A stretch of DNA of 64,000 bases from NCBI GenBank assembly GCA_014058105.1, contig JACGCM010001747.1, forward strand, positions 3,162,001-3,226,000, written 5' to 3'. A program made the translations under genes and the position numbers. Of this stretch, positions 1 through 11,292 are shown one piece after another. Positions within the stretch are counted from its first letter, which is position 1; each line of letters begins with the position of its first letter. Source of the DNA: Kingdonia uniflora (lineage: Eukaryota; Streptophyta; Magnoliopsida; Ranunculales; Circaeasteraceae). Under the pieces are notes generated by a model, which was given only the letters and a program-made list of their open reading frames with translations, did not search any database and was not told the origin of the DNA.

Positions 1-535
1 TGTAGAATAGAGAATTTCGAAAGTAGTACGTAAATCTGTAATATGGTTCACCTTTTTAAGACTTTTATACAATATATCATCAATGTAGACTTCCATCATT
101 TTTCTAAGGTGATCTTTAAACATTTGTGTCATCAAACGCTGATAAGTGGTTTCAGCATTCTTGAGACTGAAAAGTATGACCTTATAACAGTATAAGTCAT
201 ATTCTGTAATGAAAGCTGTCTTCTCTTGGTCATCAGGTAGCATAGGTATCTGATTGTATTCTGATACGGCATCCATCATAAACAGGAATTTGTGTCCCAC
301 AGTAAAATCGAGCATATGCTTTATGATAGGAAGTAGAAAACTATCCTATGGAGTATATTTGTTGAGGTCCGTAAAATCCACGCACACTCTAATTTTGCCA
401 TTCTTCTTTGGGACTGCTACAATGTTCGAGATCCATTATGGGTAATTGGCCTTTCTGATAAAGCCAACTTCGATGAGTTTGTCGATCTCTTTATTGACTT
501 CTTCTCGGAGTCTTGGTGTTAAGGTCCTCTACTTT
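1..535 (-). pseudogene. Ty3/gypsy (Tat-like) reverse transcriptase, C-terminal part off window
   Basis: Read on the minus strand from about 535 down to 1, this gives the linker and palm of a gypsy RT. Visible pieces are a KEIDKLIEVGFIRKA-type segment, the VPKKNGKIRVCVDFTDLN block, an MDA-type motif where the first catalytic aspartate is expected, and VYIDDIL with the catalytic YIDD pair near position 95. The upstream linker (about 780-535) carries the DVFAWTFHEMSGIDP signature that precedes RT in Tat elements. A stop in the NYP*WISN stretch and another after NKYTP show decay. The enzyme would copy element RNA into cDNA inside the particle. The rest of pol lies left of the window. Confidence 0.88.
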
Positions 536-839
536 TGTTTAAAAGCTTCAAATTTATCCCTCAAATTGAGTTTGTGGCAAGCCAGATTTGGATCAATGCC
601 CGACATTTCGTGAAAGGTCCAAGCGAAGACATCATTATTGTCTTTAAAGAATTGGATGAGAGCATCTCATTCTGTTGTGGGCAGAAGGGTGCCAATATAT
701 GTCCCTCGCTTCTCTCCATTGATTTCAACGCACTCTGTGATTTTTGCACATGACAAGTGGTTCTTTGTAGAGTTTACTGCATAGTTTTCTGCAATGTTTC
801 CTATTGTAGTCTATAATTGCTATGCGAGCTATGGTTCTG

Positions 840-1330
840 GTGACTATGGTACAATGGCAGCAAAATTTTCACATGCTCGAGCTAACTTTTGACTTCCTTT
901 GATTTCATATATGCTGCCATTCCATTCAAATCGCGACGCCAAATAATAGGTGGATAAAATAGCTTGCATATTATATAACCAGCAACGCTCCATTATCCTC
1001 AAATAATGGGACTTTGCATTGATAACATAAAAGACAATGTCAAGTATTACTGGTCCTACCATAATAGGAAGTATAATCTTTCCTACACGTTCTTTTTTAG
1101 ATCTGTTGAATCCACAGATATCAATATCACTGGGATGTACCTTTTCGGCCAGTCCTATCTGATCAATCATGCTTTGAAAAAATAGTTCGATAGTACTACC
1201 AGTATTTATCATCATCGTGTGAAGCACCATATTTCTCATTTTTAACATAATCACCAAAGAATCGTGGTGAAGAAAGTTGACATGACGAACATTAAAGTCA
1301 TATAAAGAAATTCCTGCTCATTAAGAGCTA
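840..1330 (-). pseudogene. Gypsy retropepsin-like protease region
   Basis: A 137-codon open stretch (1257 to 844) contains MINTGSTIELFF, which aligns with the D-T/S-G-S active-site loop of retropepsins but has N instead of D. The following segment, with GFNRSKKERVGKIILPIMVGPV, is the flap-side region usual in Tat proteases. It lies between gag (upstream on the minus strand) and RT, as expected. The loss of the catalytic aspartate suggests an inactive enzyme. Confidence 0.75.
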
Positions 1331-1399
1331 GATACAGTAAGTAAATGAGCTTCTTTATCTTTTATGGACAGGTCGTGACATTGGCCAACATGTCTTCTT

Positions 1400-3000
1400 T
1401 TTCTTATGTTCGACTGGTTCACGATCTAAGTTTCAACGAAGTGGCAGAGTGATATATGGTATAAGTGCTTCTCTCATGCTAGCTTTTAGATTTGTACAAC
1501 TTCTGAAGGAAGTTTGTAACTCTAATTCTTGTAACTTTCAACGTCTACAATGTATTCATGCATTCATCCATCTGTAAATATATACTCTAACAGCCGTTGT
1601 AAGGCAAAAAAGTATTTTGTTTCATGATGTCTGACCTTGTGGTGAATGTAATATGGTTTGTTCTTAATGGGTTAGAGATATTGTGCATTACAAAAAAACT
1701 TATCCTTCTGAAGTGTAGGATAAATGTTGGCTCTGGTTATAGTCATCTTGGGACAGGGTTTTGGCACATTACTACCTTTCCGTGGTCGATCTTCATTGGA
1801 TTTTGTTTGCTTTCTATCTCCTTTCTGATCAATACCACGGTTAAAATTTTGGCCTGTGGATTGATCTCTGGCGGTCAATATTAATTTTTGAGTTTTATGT
1901 CTATCGGACACCATTCTTTCGAGATCGATATATCTGTTGACATTTTCGATCATGTCCTCCAAAGTTGTAGGTTTGTTTAGAAAGATGTACTTCTTCGCCC
2001 TTTAATCGATGAGTAAAGTATTGGTGATGGCCGAAATAGTAATCTTCTGATCAAACTGATCTACCTTTCGAGCCAACTCCAAAAACTTCTTAGTAAATAT
2101 CTCGAGTTTCTTTCTTGGCATTTGCTTAAGGCTAAATAGAGAATATAAATTCTCTTCTTCGTCTCTATTGTGCGAGTAATTCTTGACGAGGAGTTCTCGC
2201 AATTGCTTAAAAGTTGTAATGGACAATTCAGGCAGTGTGTAGAACTATAACAGGGGTTTGCTTGACAAACTGGTAGGAAAGAGCCGGCATAGATGGTGAT
2301 TGGATGTGGAATGTAAGCCTAGAGCGTCCTGAAAGTCTTGAACGAGCTCCACTAGATCAATCCTTTTGTATTTTCATATTTTTGGAATGCGGAAACAAGT
2401 GGGAACTGCTCCATCCAGTAGCTTCTGTGCAATCGTGCTCTTTTGTAACCGGTTATAAATTCCTTTCGTGGTTTAGACTTGAGCATCAAGCAATTCTTTG
2501 ATACATTTTTTGATATGTTTTTGAGTTACGTACTGTTGAGCGGTGACGGTTGGTCGCGGAACACATCATTCACGAGGAATGTGGTTGCCACTTCCTTCGC
2601 TAAGTCGTCGAGAACTAGAATTCAAACTTTTTCTCAGGGTGGTTCTTCTTGTCTGACTCTATCAAGACCACGATCAACTTCTTGGTGGACTTCTTATATC
2701 AGAACGGGCTGTCCCTTATGTTGCTTATGCTTAGATCGAACTTTACCTCATAGATTGTTCACGTGAGGTCCTATCCTGTCGAGAACAGAAACTAGCAAAG
2801 TTGTTGGCATCACACCTTTGTTCTTTTGGGTTGCTACCTGTTGGCTTTGCAGAACCTTCAACGTATCCTAAACGTCTACTAATTGTTGTTCCAAAGTGGC
2901 TCGTCTTTCAGTTTGAGAGTTGAGTGTGGCCCATAATTCTGCCAGTTCAACGTTTGCGTCTCTTAGAGTAATTGGCGTACTCTGATCTAGAGGTGTCATC
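1400..3000 (-). pseudogene. Gypsy (Tat-like) gag polyprotein, degenerate
   Basis: The likely start is the minus-strand ATG at 3000-2998, about 50 bases inside the primer-binding site. The capsid-like part is clearest at 2226-2002 (LRELLVKNYSHNRDEEENLY, then KKLEIFTKKFLELARKVDQF) and continues with DMIENVNRYIDLERMV near 1960-1915. A zinc-knuckle-like stretch near 1690-1600 (YYIHHKV..HETKYFFALQR) has lost its first cysteine. Several stops and frameshifts break the frame. Gag would form the virus-like particle and package element RNA. Confidence 0.78.
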
Positions 3001-3050
3001 TCGTATAGAAATAATTAGCTATTTTCTGAGATAATGAGCTTGAGAACTTC

Positions 3051-3071
3051 ATTCCCACAGACGGTGCCAAA
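3051..3071 (-). promoter_or_regulatory. Primer-binding site of the left Tat-like element
   Basis: On the minus strand the LTR end (..TATTACA) is followed by TTTGGCACCGTCTGTGGG, the usual tRNA primer-binding sequence of Tat-type plant gypsy elements. It fixes the element's orientation (minus) and the inner LTR boundary. Confidence 0.85.
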
Positions 3072-3650
3072 TGTAATAGCCTAATTTCAAGATTCGAACT
3101 TAGCCTTTACAATAAATGTGTTTAGAGCATTCAAGAATGGTAAGTAATTACTAACAAGATAATTTAGCATGGAAAACCTTTGAATAGGTTTAAAACCATG
3201 ACATCTCTTGAAGATTTTGAGATAGAGAGAGTGATATTATTGAGATTGCTAGCTTATTACAATGAGTGTTCTGAGTATTTAATTGCGGGATTTTAGAGTA
3301 AGAATTTATCCATCCTTCGTCTAGAATTCTCTGATCCTATTTATAGGTCTTATAATATGATCGTTTGACGACCATTAAGATTCTTAATGATGAACATTAC
3401 AAAATATATACATTTGATGGTCTTTGACTAGATTATGTAACGTTCTGATCTTTGTTGCTTTGTAACGGCTTCATTGATGACGGTATGCTTGTTTAACTCA
3501 AACTGTTGATGCAGAGGCCGAAAGTGATGACTAGAACTTTGGGATACTGAATATGTCTTTAGTAGTGCTTCATGTATGTTGATGAGGTTGAGTGGTCATA
3601 TCCTGGCCGAAGATGAAGCATGAGTCCAAGATGTAGAATAAGCCACTACA
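3072..3650 (-). mobile_element. 5' LTR (family A) of the left Tat-like element
   Basis: A 579 bp segment starting TGTAATAG and ending CCACTACA, with the primer-binding site immediately inside. Two relatives lie at 7890-8455 and 46921-47379; shared text includes aaaaccatgacatctcttga and gaataagccactaca. The outer flank at 3651-3655 is CAAAT, one half of the expected target duplication; the other half is outside the window. The insertion lies in the 3' end of a pectin methylesterase pseudogene. Confidence 0.88.
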
Positions 3651-3655
3651 CAAAT

Positions 3656-3761
3656 GGCATGCATGTTACTTGTTGCCTACCTGAACCGATCAAGTGCTCT
3701 AAGCTGAATTTACTAGCTTTGAATTAATAAGAACTTGATAGCCTAATATAATGGCAATTTA
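3656..3761 (-). pseudogene. Pectin methylesterase pseudogene, C-terminal piece
   Basis: On the minus strand, directly beyond the CACTA element, the sequence continues the esterase reading from 7132-7355: first KLPLY, matching the usual VKWPGY region, then after a frameshift ASKFSLEHLIGSG, matching the KFTV..LI.G segment near the enzyme's C-terminus. It stops at QVTCMPFV where the LTR begins. The active enzyme removes methyl esters from cell-wall homogalacturonan. This copy is broken by two insertions, a stop and a frameshift. Confidence 0.68.
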
Positions 3762-5069
3762 CACTACTAAAATACTTAGTAACGACCACCGCCCTGATCG
3801 TGGCAAAAGCAATTAACCACAGTCTAAACCGTGTCTAGGGTTGTGTCAATAAGTAGGGTGCCTAATGCTAAGATGCGCACTAAACTGTGACGAATACATC
3901 ACTTTTAGCCATGGTTCATTTTGAGGCCAGGTCATGGCCTTTGATATACATTGGCTAAGGCCATCACTGCAGAAAATGCTAAGAATAAACACCACCAGAT
4001 CTATGTTTAATACCTTTCAAGTATCATGGCCTCACCCGCAGCTAAAGGGTTTTTGCACAGAAAAAAATATATTTACAATTGTAATGTAATCATGAAACTG
4101 GTTACAGTAGATATAGTGCAAACCCATAAACATGTGATAGTAAAAAATAAACTTTAAATAAACATCATAGATCATTGATGAACATACAAACTAGTATTGC
4201 ATAAGTCATAGTTCTTGAAAATGTCCAAACAGGTACACTTACTATATTTTTACATTGTTAAACATATGTATGAACACATGGTACTTTCAATTCCTTATAT
4301 TAAGTAACTCATGATTGGTACTTCGAGAATCCTACATGTTAAATGAAGCCACCAAGATCTCTCAGGGATGACGGTTGGATCTGGAATCTAATACTGAAAT
4401 CCATTGACTAAGGCCATGAGAGTTTGAAAATACCTAGATGTTCCCTTGCATCATTTGCAAAATTAAATAAAATTGTTAAATTTATAAAGATAAAACTCAA
4501 AAGTTTATAATTTTATACAAGTTATAGGCTCTTATAAAGCATAAACACGCATGAAGCCATTACACATTATTTTTAATAAGATTAAGAGTTACGTCACTAG
4601 GGAACTGATCTCATGTAGAGAAATATCACACAAGAATTAATCAAAGATACCAACAATGCAACAAAATGCATGAAACAAGATTATGAGAATATAATATAGA
4701 ACAATTTATAAACCACATTCTAAGTGTTTACTGGAAATCCTGAATAAAGGAAAGAAAAAAATACAGGTAAAGTAAAACGTATTGATTTGAGCATAACTCT
4801 TCCTTCGATGTTCGTGTCGAAGATACATGACACTAGAAATTTCTAAGTCACCCTACCATCTTTTGCAATGTAATTTCATATTAGAAGAAGTATAATGACT
4901 TGTAACATTTTGGGGGTTCCTTTAGTTTAACCCAATCTTAAAGCTCTTGAATTGCCAACACTTGGTAAAAAGAGCCGCGGGGGATTAAGATTATGGAAGA
5001 AAGATAGCATGTTCTATATAGCATTACTGTAAATTAAACTAGTGCATTCATCTCAACTGTGTACATCAT

Positions 5070-5256
5070 AAGATTTTTAGATTATGCACCTATAACATAT
5101 AAATAAGTTAGAAGCCAGGAATTAGTTAATTAAGGAAATATGCATTTTTCTTCTTCAACTTGGTTAGAAAACACGCCTATTGCTCTTGGTCTGTCACCAA
5201 TATACTTCATTGTAAGATCTTTTGATTGTGCACCTATAACCTATATAGATAAATTT
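5070..5256. repeat. Diverged direct repeat inside the CACTA element
   Basis: Two related stretches of about 45 bp (around 5070-5108 and 5212-5252) share an aagatnttt core, then gattrtgcacctataac and a tata-rich end. They may be remnants of a local duplication or of an older insertion. Confidence 0.5.
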
Positions 5257-5375
5257 TTTTAAAAAAAAGGGTAAATCACAAACTATTTGAGAAAATATTA
5301 AAACCCAAACTTACCCAAAACTTGTACCGCAAAAACAATTGTGCTAGATCGAGAAAGAAACAACACACTCATATA

Positions 5376-5526
5376 ATGTGGTCCATATTTCCTTAAATGT
5401 TTGTTAAATATATAATATCTTGGTATAATGTTTGGCCAGGAAGGAAGATTTAGCCTTCAAATTATAACTTCCTATAAATTAAGACATTATATATTTAACA
5501 AACATTTAAGGAAATATGGACCACAT
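5376..5526. repeat. Perfect 41 bp inverted repeat (foldback) inside the CACTA element
   Basis: The left arm 5376-5416 is the exact reverse complement of 5486-5526, with a 69 bp spacer. With one mismatch the arms extend a further 5 bp inward. A third partial copy of the right arm (aaggaaatatggactacataagac-like) lies at about 5600-5623. Transcribed RNA would form a long, nearly perfect hairpin. Confidence 0.9.
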
Positions 5527-7131
5527 AAGACGATATCAATTATATATCTAAGAAATTTTAGTTTATTATTAAAAATAGGGGGAAAATTATAAGGAAATAT
5601 GGACTACATAAGACTACACATTTATGGGGGCACATTATATACTAATGATTAAGTCAAAAACTACTTCTTAATATCTATGAAAAGTGGATTCAGGTTAAGC
5701 TCAGTAAGTTTACAAGATCTATGATTTTTTTGATAATTATACTTTTTAGTTGGTACAGAATAGGGACTTTTATGGTTTGTTGTACTATAGAATTTGATTG
5801 TGTGCCTCAACTTGTATTTCAAACTAATTTTACAAGAACTCGGGTTCTCTAGATTCTGTTTTCATTCTTCATAGTGTGAAACATATTCGAACTTGCATTG
5901 GCCTGGTTCGTTCAAGACGAGATTGGGATTGACCATGTTAGATCACGACAGACAATTCCGATCGCGAAACTTTTATCCACGGTATGTCTTGATTAGCAAC
6001 TACAGACATGAGAAACATTTAACCAATGATTAAGTAGTAAGTACTTCACCCATATTAAAAAATTCAATATGAGCACTTGCACATGATATAGGTAGACACT
6101 TTCAGAGGAAAAACTACTCTGTCTAGAGTTCTTTTATTAGGAAAGTGACATGGGACAAAGATATAATGCAAGCCACAATGGAAGAAACATCCTCTTATTC
6201 ATCACAATTAACCAAGCAAATGCTTTCTTAATTATTTCCTTTAACATATTTTACTAGCAAGATGATCTCTTATAATTATATTTTCAGATACAATAACATG
6301 TCATAGTTCTGTCAATACATACTAAAACTACCTACCATAAACCCCATACATCAGTAAGAAAAACAAGGACAATACTACCTCATTGACAAGAATAAAATCA
6401 CAAACCCCTTAATAACAATTACAAATAGAGAGCACCAATAAAGCACATGATCATACTCAACCCCAAATTACACTTAGAGAAAAATTCAGAGAATCTCCAA
6501 AGTAAAGAACAAAGTAAAAATTAAATAGCAATTCGATAAATAATAAAAAAAACAAATTAAGAGAAAAAAATTAAGGAAAAGTAATACCTTGAATTTGAAG
6601 TATTCAATTCGATTAGCAAGGTACAATTTATAATTGAGTTTCAAATTTCTTCAATCAACCCTATGCCTCCACACATAATACAATAAATTTAGAAATACAA
6701 AGATAGACAGAGAGAGAAAATACAAAAAGATAGAGAGAAATGCTTTCATAACGAAATGTACCTACGAGAAAGTTTTGATTAAGAGAAAAATTATCCAATA
6801 AGAGATCGGCTTTCTGTAATGAGAGAGAGAAAAAAAAGGAGATTTGGTTTGGGTATTTAGAGTTTTGAAACTTAAACCCTAAGATCTCAGAGTTGGAAGA
6901 GGAAATAAAGGAACTCTTTGACAAAGCTAGTTTTTGGATCCCGCGGTTCTAATATGAATAGCCACGGTTTGGCCACAAACATAACTTAGTAGTACTAACT
7001 GCGACGACAACTATGCTATTGGCGACGAATTTTGAGATTTGGTCATGGTATAATTTGTGGCAATTTGCCACTGTTCCTACCGTGGCCAAAACCAATGTTG
7101 ACTATGGTCATTGGTCCATTTTTTAGTAGTG

Positions 7132-7360
7132 TTGAATCGGTGTTTGACATTCGTACCAAGGCCATAATACATATACTTACCGTAGTATAAGGTGTCTGCC
7201 GGAAAATTCTTGTTAGTCTTTAGCCAACCAGTTGGATTAATGAGATCCTTGATATAATACATCATGAAAACAACCACAGTAAAATTGTGCTTGTTTGACA
7301 TACTAAATTTTTGGTATTCCGTAATTATATACCTAAAAGATACCGAGTGGTCCACCTTGA
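7132..7360 (-). pseudogene. Pectin methylesterase pseudogene, upstream piece
   Basis: On the minus strand this reads FTVVVFMMYYIKDLINPTGW followed by FPADTLYYGKYMYYG and GTNVKHRF. This matches the conserved C-terminal block of plant pectin methylesterases (family forms GDLI.P.GW, FALDTLYYGEY.N.G and the RVKWPGY lead-in). The reading stops exactly at the CACTA end and resumes at 3761. Upstream of about 7320 I cannot follow further exons with certainty. It is a relic, not a working enzyme. Confidence 0.8.
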
Positions 7361-7889
7361 CCTGTAGAGCGACGACCTAAGCTTTGTATGGCTCATTCAA
7401 ATTCTCAAATATAATAGATAATAAAAAATGGAATTATACTCAGGCCTCCAAGTTTATTTTTGCCGCATGAATGTATTATTTAAATGATCTCATCATCTAC
7501 GAATGCCAAATTCGTTTTTTTAAATTAATCACAAAATTCAAATAATATTTTCTGAACTTTTGTACTTCTAACGATTTTTCAATAAATCACCAAATTCACA
7601 CAAATTATTCTAACAACTCTTTCAATTAATCATCAAACATGTTTTTAATTCATTTATTAATAATAAAAAATTATTTATCAAACAAAAATTCAATAATGTA
7701 AATGTGATTAATTTTATTAATAATTATTCCAAATGACATTTCTATCATTATTATTTATAGCTAATATCATTATGAATATCATAAATACCAATACTATGTG
7801 GCAAGCTCCTATTCTCCATGCTTCATATTTCATATAAAACAATTGATTGGGTGCCATAAGTACCACATTTAGAATAGCTAAATGGTACT
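7361..7889. other. AT-rich sequence with no recognised gene
   Basis: Very AT-rich DNA between the pectin methylesterase relic and LTR family A copy B. I see no coding pattern, terminal repeats or recognisable element. Confidence 0.6.
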
Positions 7890-8455
7890 TGTAATAGCCT
7901 AATTCTGGGATTCAGACTTAGCCTTTACACTAGATATATTTAGAGTGCTCAAGAATGGTAAACAATAATCAAGAAGATAATTTAGTATGGAAAACCTTTG
8001 AATAGTTTAAAAACCACGACCTCTCTTGAGGATTTTGAGAAAGAGAAGATGATATTATTGAGGTTGCTATCTTATTACAATGAGCATTCTGAATATTTGG
8101 AGTTTCATAGTAAGGATTCTTCTGTGTCGAATTGCTTGCCCCTAACCTGTAGTACTCTGGTCCTATATATAGGTATTATAATATGATCGTTTGATAACCA
8201 TTAAGATTCTTAATGGTGGACGTTACAAAGTATATGTAAGATATTCTTTGACTAAATAGTGTAACGTTCTAACCTATGTTGTTGTGCAACGGCTCTATTG
8301 ATGATTGTACACTTGCATAAATCGAACAATTGATGTGCAGGTCAAAAACGATGGCTCGAACTGAAAAATATTGAATATGTCTTTAGTAGTGTTTCTTGTA
8401 TGCTGATGAGGTCGAGGATGAAGTTTGAGTCTGAGATACGAAATAAGCCATTACA
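7890..8455 (-). mobile_element. 3' LTR (family A, copy B) of the large Tat-like element
   Basis: A 566 bp copy starting TGTAATAGCC and ending GCCATTACA, clearly related to 3072-3650 (shared phrases include agcctttacac, cacgacctctcttgagg and taatatgatcgtttgat). On the minus strand this is U3-to-U5, downstream of a purine-rich tract, which makes it the 3' LTR of the element to the right rather than a solo LTR. The outer flank (GTACT at 7885-7889) finds no clean partner because the other end of the element is lost. Confidence 0.78.
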
Positions 8456-8740
8456 AGATGGTTCTCAACCAAGAGTACGAGTAGCATCAGGGATGAGTGG
8501 TGTTGGTTGAGAAACTCGTGTTGTATGTACTTCATGATGTTGTTATCTTGTTTCTCTCTATGCCACATGCTCTGTTGGTGAGGTCAAAAGTTTAAATGTT
8601 GGTCGAAGATGGTGCATGAGTATGAGATACGGAATAAGCCACTACAACCACCCCCTCTTAACCAATAGTACAAGAAACATTGTAGGCGAGTGGTATTGGC
8701 TGAAAAGTGGCATTAAATGTTGTAGTTAATATTTAAGACT
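8402..8740. repeat. Diverged tandem duplication of the LTR end plus internal flank
   Basis: A unit of roughly 170-190 bp occurs twice. The first copy has LTR end 8402-8455 and flank 8456-8530 (..ctcaaccaagagtacgag.., gagtggtgttggttgaga). The second has LTR end 8574-8646 and flank 8647-8725 (..cttaaccaatagtacaag.., gagtggtattggctgaaa). Each copy therefore contains the LTR tip and the adjoining purine-tract region. Confidence 0.75.
8647..8660 (-). promoter_or_regulatory. Polypurine tract of the large Tat-like element
   Basis: On the minus strand TAAGAGGGGGTGGT directly precedes the LTR start TGTAGTGG (8646 downward). This is where plus-strand cDNA synthesis would be primed. The matching site next to 8455 (GGTTGAGAACCATCT) is less purine-pure. 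Confidence 0.7.
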
Positions 8741-11060
8741 CATTTCTAATGTATATTTATAAGTATCTTATTTATACCTTTTGGGTTTCCCAGATCAAAT
8801 GGTTCCAGCCAATGTTATTACATGGGGAATCTTGCTGACATTCAAAATTTGGAGAATCGCCTTTAATGTTGATCGTAATATAAAGAGGATCTTGATTTGT
8901 GCATGATGAACCAAGTCTTCTTCTTGGATCTTCTTCTATATTCCACTGTGGTAAACTTTCTTACTGCAATTTGGAAATTTTTGAGTGTTGGAGAACATGG
9001 TGATGACAAAGACTCAGGCTTGGGAGTTAAGGATTTATAGGAAGATGGAAGAACTGCGCATCTGGTTTTTTGGATACCAACCGTTGTATCTTCCAACGCC
9101 AATTCCTGTATCTCCCACCTACCATCATATGTCATATGAAGAAGTAATGGAGGCAGGGATGATCATTACCAGATAGTACATTTCCACTATCTACTTACAT
9201 CTAAGGCGAAGCGCCGAAATGGTCTTCAGTTGCTAGCGAAAGAGTCTGTGACAACTAAAGATAAAGCGACAGGCGTTTTCCGAGGGAGTCTCGTCGGTAC
9301 CCGTCTAATGAGTGGGTCTTGTTGAAGAAATGAGGCTTTTCATCAGTCTCTAGTATGCAGGGTGGGGTTTATGGTAGAAGAGGTGGCGATGATGGAGGGG
9401 ATCATTATTTTCTATGGACCATAGATTTTGGCCATGAAGAAGATCTTTCATCTGTGATTTCTAGTTCTAACAGTTTCCCAGATCTTGTAGTATGGGATCA
9501 GGGTTTGAAAGTTGTTTTAGTTTTTCAGCATCTTCTCTGTGGGCTCTAGAAAAGCAATTCGAGCTGTAACTTTGTGAAGTAATCTATTATAATTATTGGG
9601 AATATTTTGTTATCTGTAAAGTATTATATAAGAGAAATCTTCGAACTAATAAAATGTCGATGTTTTGGTATTTTGTTTCCTTGTATCAAACTTGTTTGTG
9701 TGGTTTTCTGGTATAAAATAGGAGTCTGTCAATAGGAATTAGTTATCATGGGGTATGATGGGGAAAATGAGCTGTAAAGAGTTCTGTGTGTATGAGGGTA
9801 AATGGCAGTGATAGGTGAGTTTTGAAAATTTTGATGAGTTCGAAAACGTGACTTGGTAGAAGTAATTATATATTGTTTTCTGTGATTTGTATACTCAAAC
9901 TGGATGACAGGGTGTTTCGAACTGTAAGAAAGGGTTAATATTGATCTGCAGGTGCTACGGCTAGATTTGCTTGATCTTGTAAGTTGCCATCTTTATATTT
10001 GCTCGTATAAAATCTAATGAGATATTTCATACTATAGAATGAATGACTTACCATAATATTCTCCATTTGATGCGATATTCTACTGTCCTAAAAATTTTCT
10101 CAAAAATATTTCTCTCAGCAAAATCAGTGGGGTGATCTGGATTTCCAGTGACCTTTCTAGTGGCTATAAGTAGTGATTCCTTGCTGTTATGATTTACATC
10201 GTCTGTAAGGATAATTTTGCTCTAAAGGTAGTGTGATTAAGCATGGTGTGGACTCATTCTCAGCGTACTCAGCAAGCAGTAGATGGTCGCTTTCATATCA
10301 AGGTTACTGAACTTCGTGAGCGATATTTTTGTCGATTGCCTTATGATGCTGTACTTTTGGAATGGCCATTGAATTTGGTCGGATTAGATGATGAAGGTAA
10401 GCGTGTATATGATCACTTTTTCTAGTACAATGTGTTTTGGAGGTCGTTGCTGAGTGCCACGGTGCGGAAACTGACTATTCGATAGCTTACGTATAACAAG
10501 ATCGTTAAAGAAGATGCAAATACACAAATAGAGAGATAATTCTGTGTGGGGAGGCGTACCATCGAGGTTACTTTAAATGTAGGTGATGAGCTCGGTAAGC
10601 TCGAAGAATGAGAGTTAGTATGAAGTATTCTGTTTGTAGTATTCTGTGTTAGAACCCGAATAAATATAAGGTGATGAATTTTGAGAAAATAAAGTAATGT
10701 GATGCCTCGATCTGTTTGAATAAGAATAAAGTATTCTATTTTACTCTTTGTGTACGGATATTGTAGAAGATAGCTGTAAGATTTTAACAACTGTATTGAT
10801 ATCTTCAAATTTTGAATATTGATCTATTTTAGGAAAGTTGTACGATCTTGGTATGGTATAAAAGCAAGGTGATTGGTCGTTTGTACTGTATTTGAGGAAG
10901 AGGTACAAAATTGTTTAATGGCAGATAATAGGGACATACATGATGATGGTAGACGTTATCACAGATGTCATGATGATGCCTTTAACTGAAAAGACATATC
11001 TGCAGAGAAAGTAGCGATAACTGACACGTGTTTGAAGGATCTATCATTTCACTAACTGGG
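8741..11060. other. Unassigned 2.3 kb between the 3' LTR and the antisense gene promoter
   Basis: No recognised domain. Short open stretches on the plus strand occur at 8985-9176, 9355-9549 and 10243-10425; the last (FHIKVTELRERYFCRLPYD) looks the most protein-like but matches nothing I know. Around 9570-9700 the text is AT-rich with an AATAAA-like ctaataaaatg. In the two nested elements the same interval is only about 180-210 bp, so this may be an insertion or extra leader exons. Confidence 0.45.
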
Positions 11061-11066
11061 GGAGAG

Positions 11067-11074
11067 TATAAAAA
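11067..11074 (+). promoter_or_regulatory. TATA box candidate of antisense gene 1
   Basis: TATAAAAA, followed by a CT-rich stretch, a second TATAAATT at 11091-11098 and a leader rich in GAGAGA. It lies on the strand opposite to the element's pol. Equivalent boxes precede the antisense genes of the two nested elements (27651-27658 and 39883-39890). Confidence 0.55.
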
Positions 11075-11292
11075 TGCACCTCTCTCTCTCTTATAAATTA
11101 TCTACAGTTTCAGAGAGAGAAAACGTTTGAGCTCTGAGTGTGATTTGAGAAGGAAATCATCATCAGGTGATAGAAAACTGTCGGGGAAGCGACAGGAGTA
11201 CTCAATCTCGGCAAGACGTCCGGGCAAAGCAGAAGATTTTTGTTATTCAAGTACAGGTTGGTAATATAAAGCTCTATCCGCTTGATTTGTTT

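Larger units (their letters stand above)
3762..7131. mobile_element. Non-autonomous CACTA (En/Spm) transposon, 3370 bp
   Basis: Both ends carry the same terminal inverted repeat: CACTACTAAAA at 3762-3772 and its reverse complement TTTTAGTAGTG at 7121-7131. The outer triplets are TTA (3759-3761) and TTG (7132-7134), a 3 bp target duplication with one change. The first and last ~300 bp contain scattered GTGGCC/GTCATGGCC-like motifs in both orientations, typical subterminal repeats for transposase binding in this superfamily. No transposase-like reading frame was found inside, so movement would need a transposase supplied in trans. The interior is AT-rich and otherwise without genes. Confidence 0.85.

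Noticed and set aside
6661..6924. 87-codon minus-strand open frame in the CACTA element
   Set aside because: Low-complexity S/F/L-rich translation of AT-rich DNA, no transposase motif, no splice context.
7890..8455. Solo LTR interpretation of copy B
   Set aside because: A polypurine tract adjoins its inner side at 8647-8660 and there are no matching 5 bp flanks. It fits the 3' LTR of the element to the right.
10422..10808. 128-codon minus-strand open frame
   Set aside because: Composition is the complement of AT-rich spacer, with no domain, and it overlaps the weak plus-strand frame at 10243-10425.
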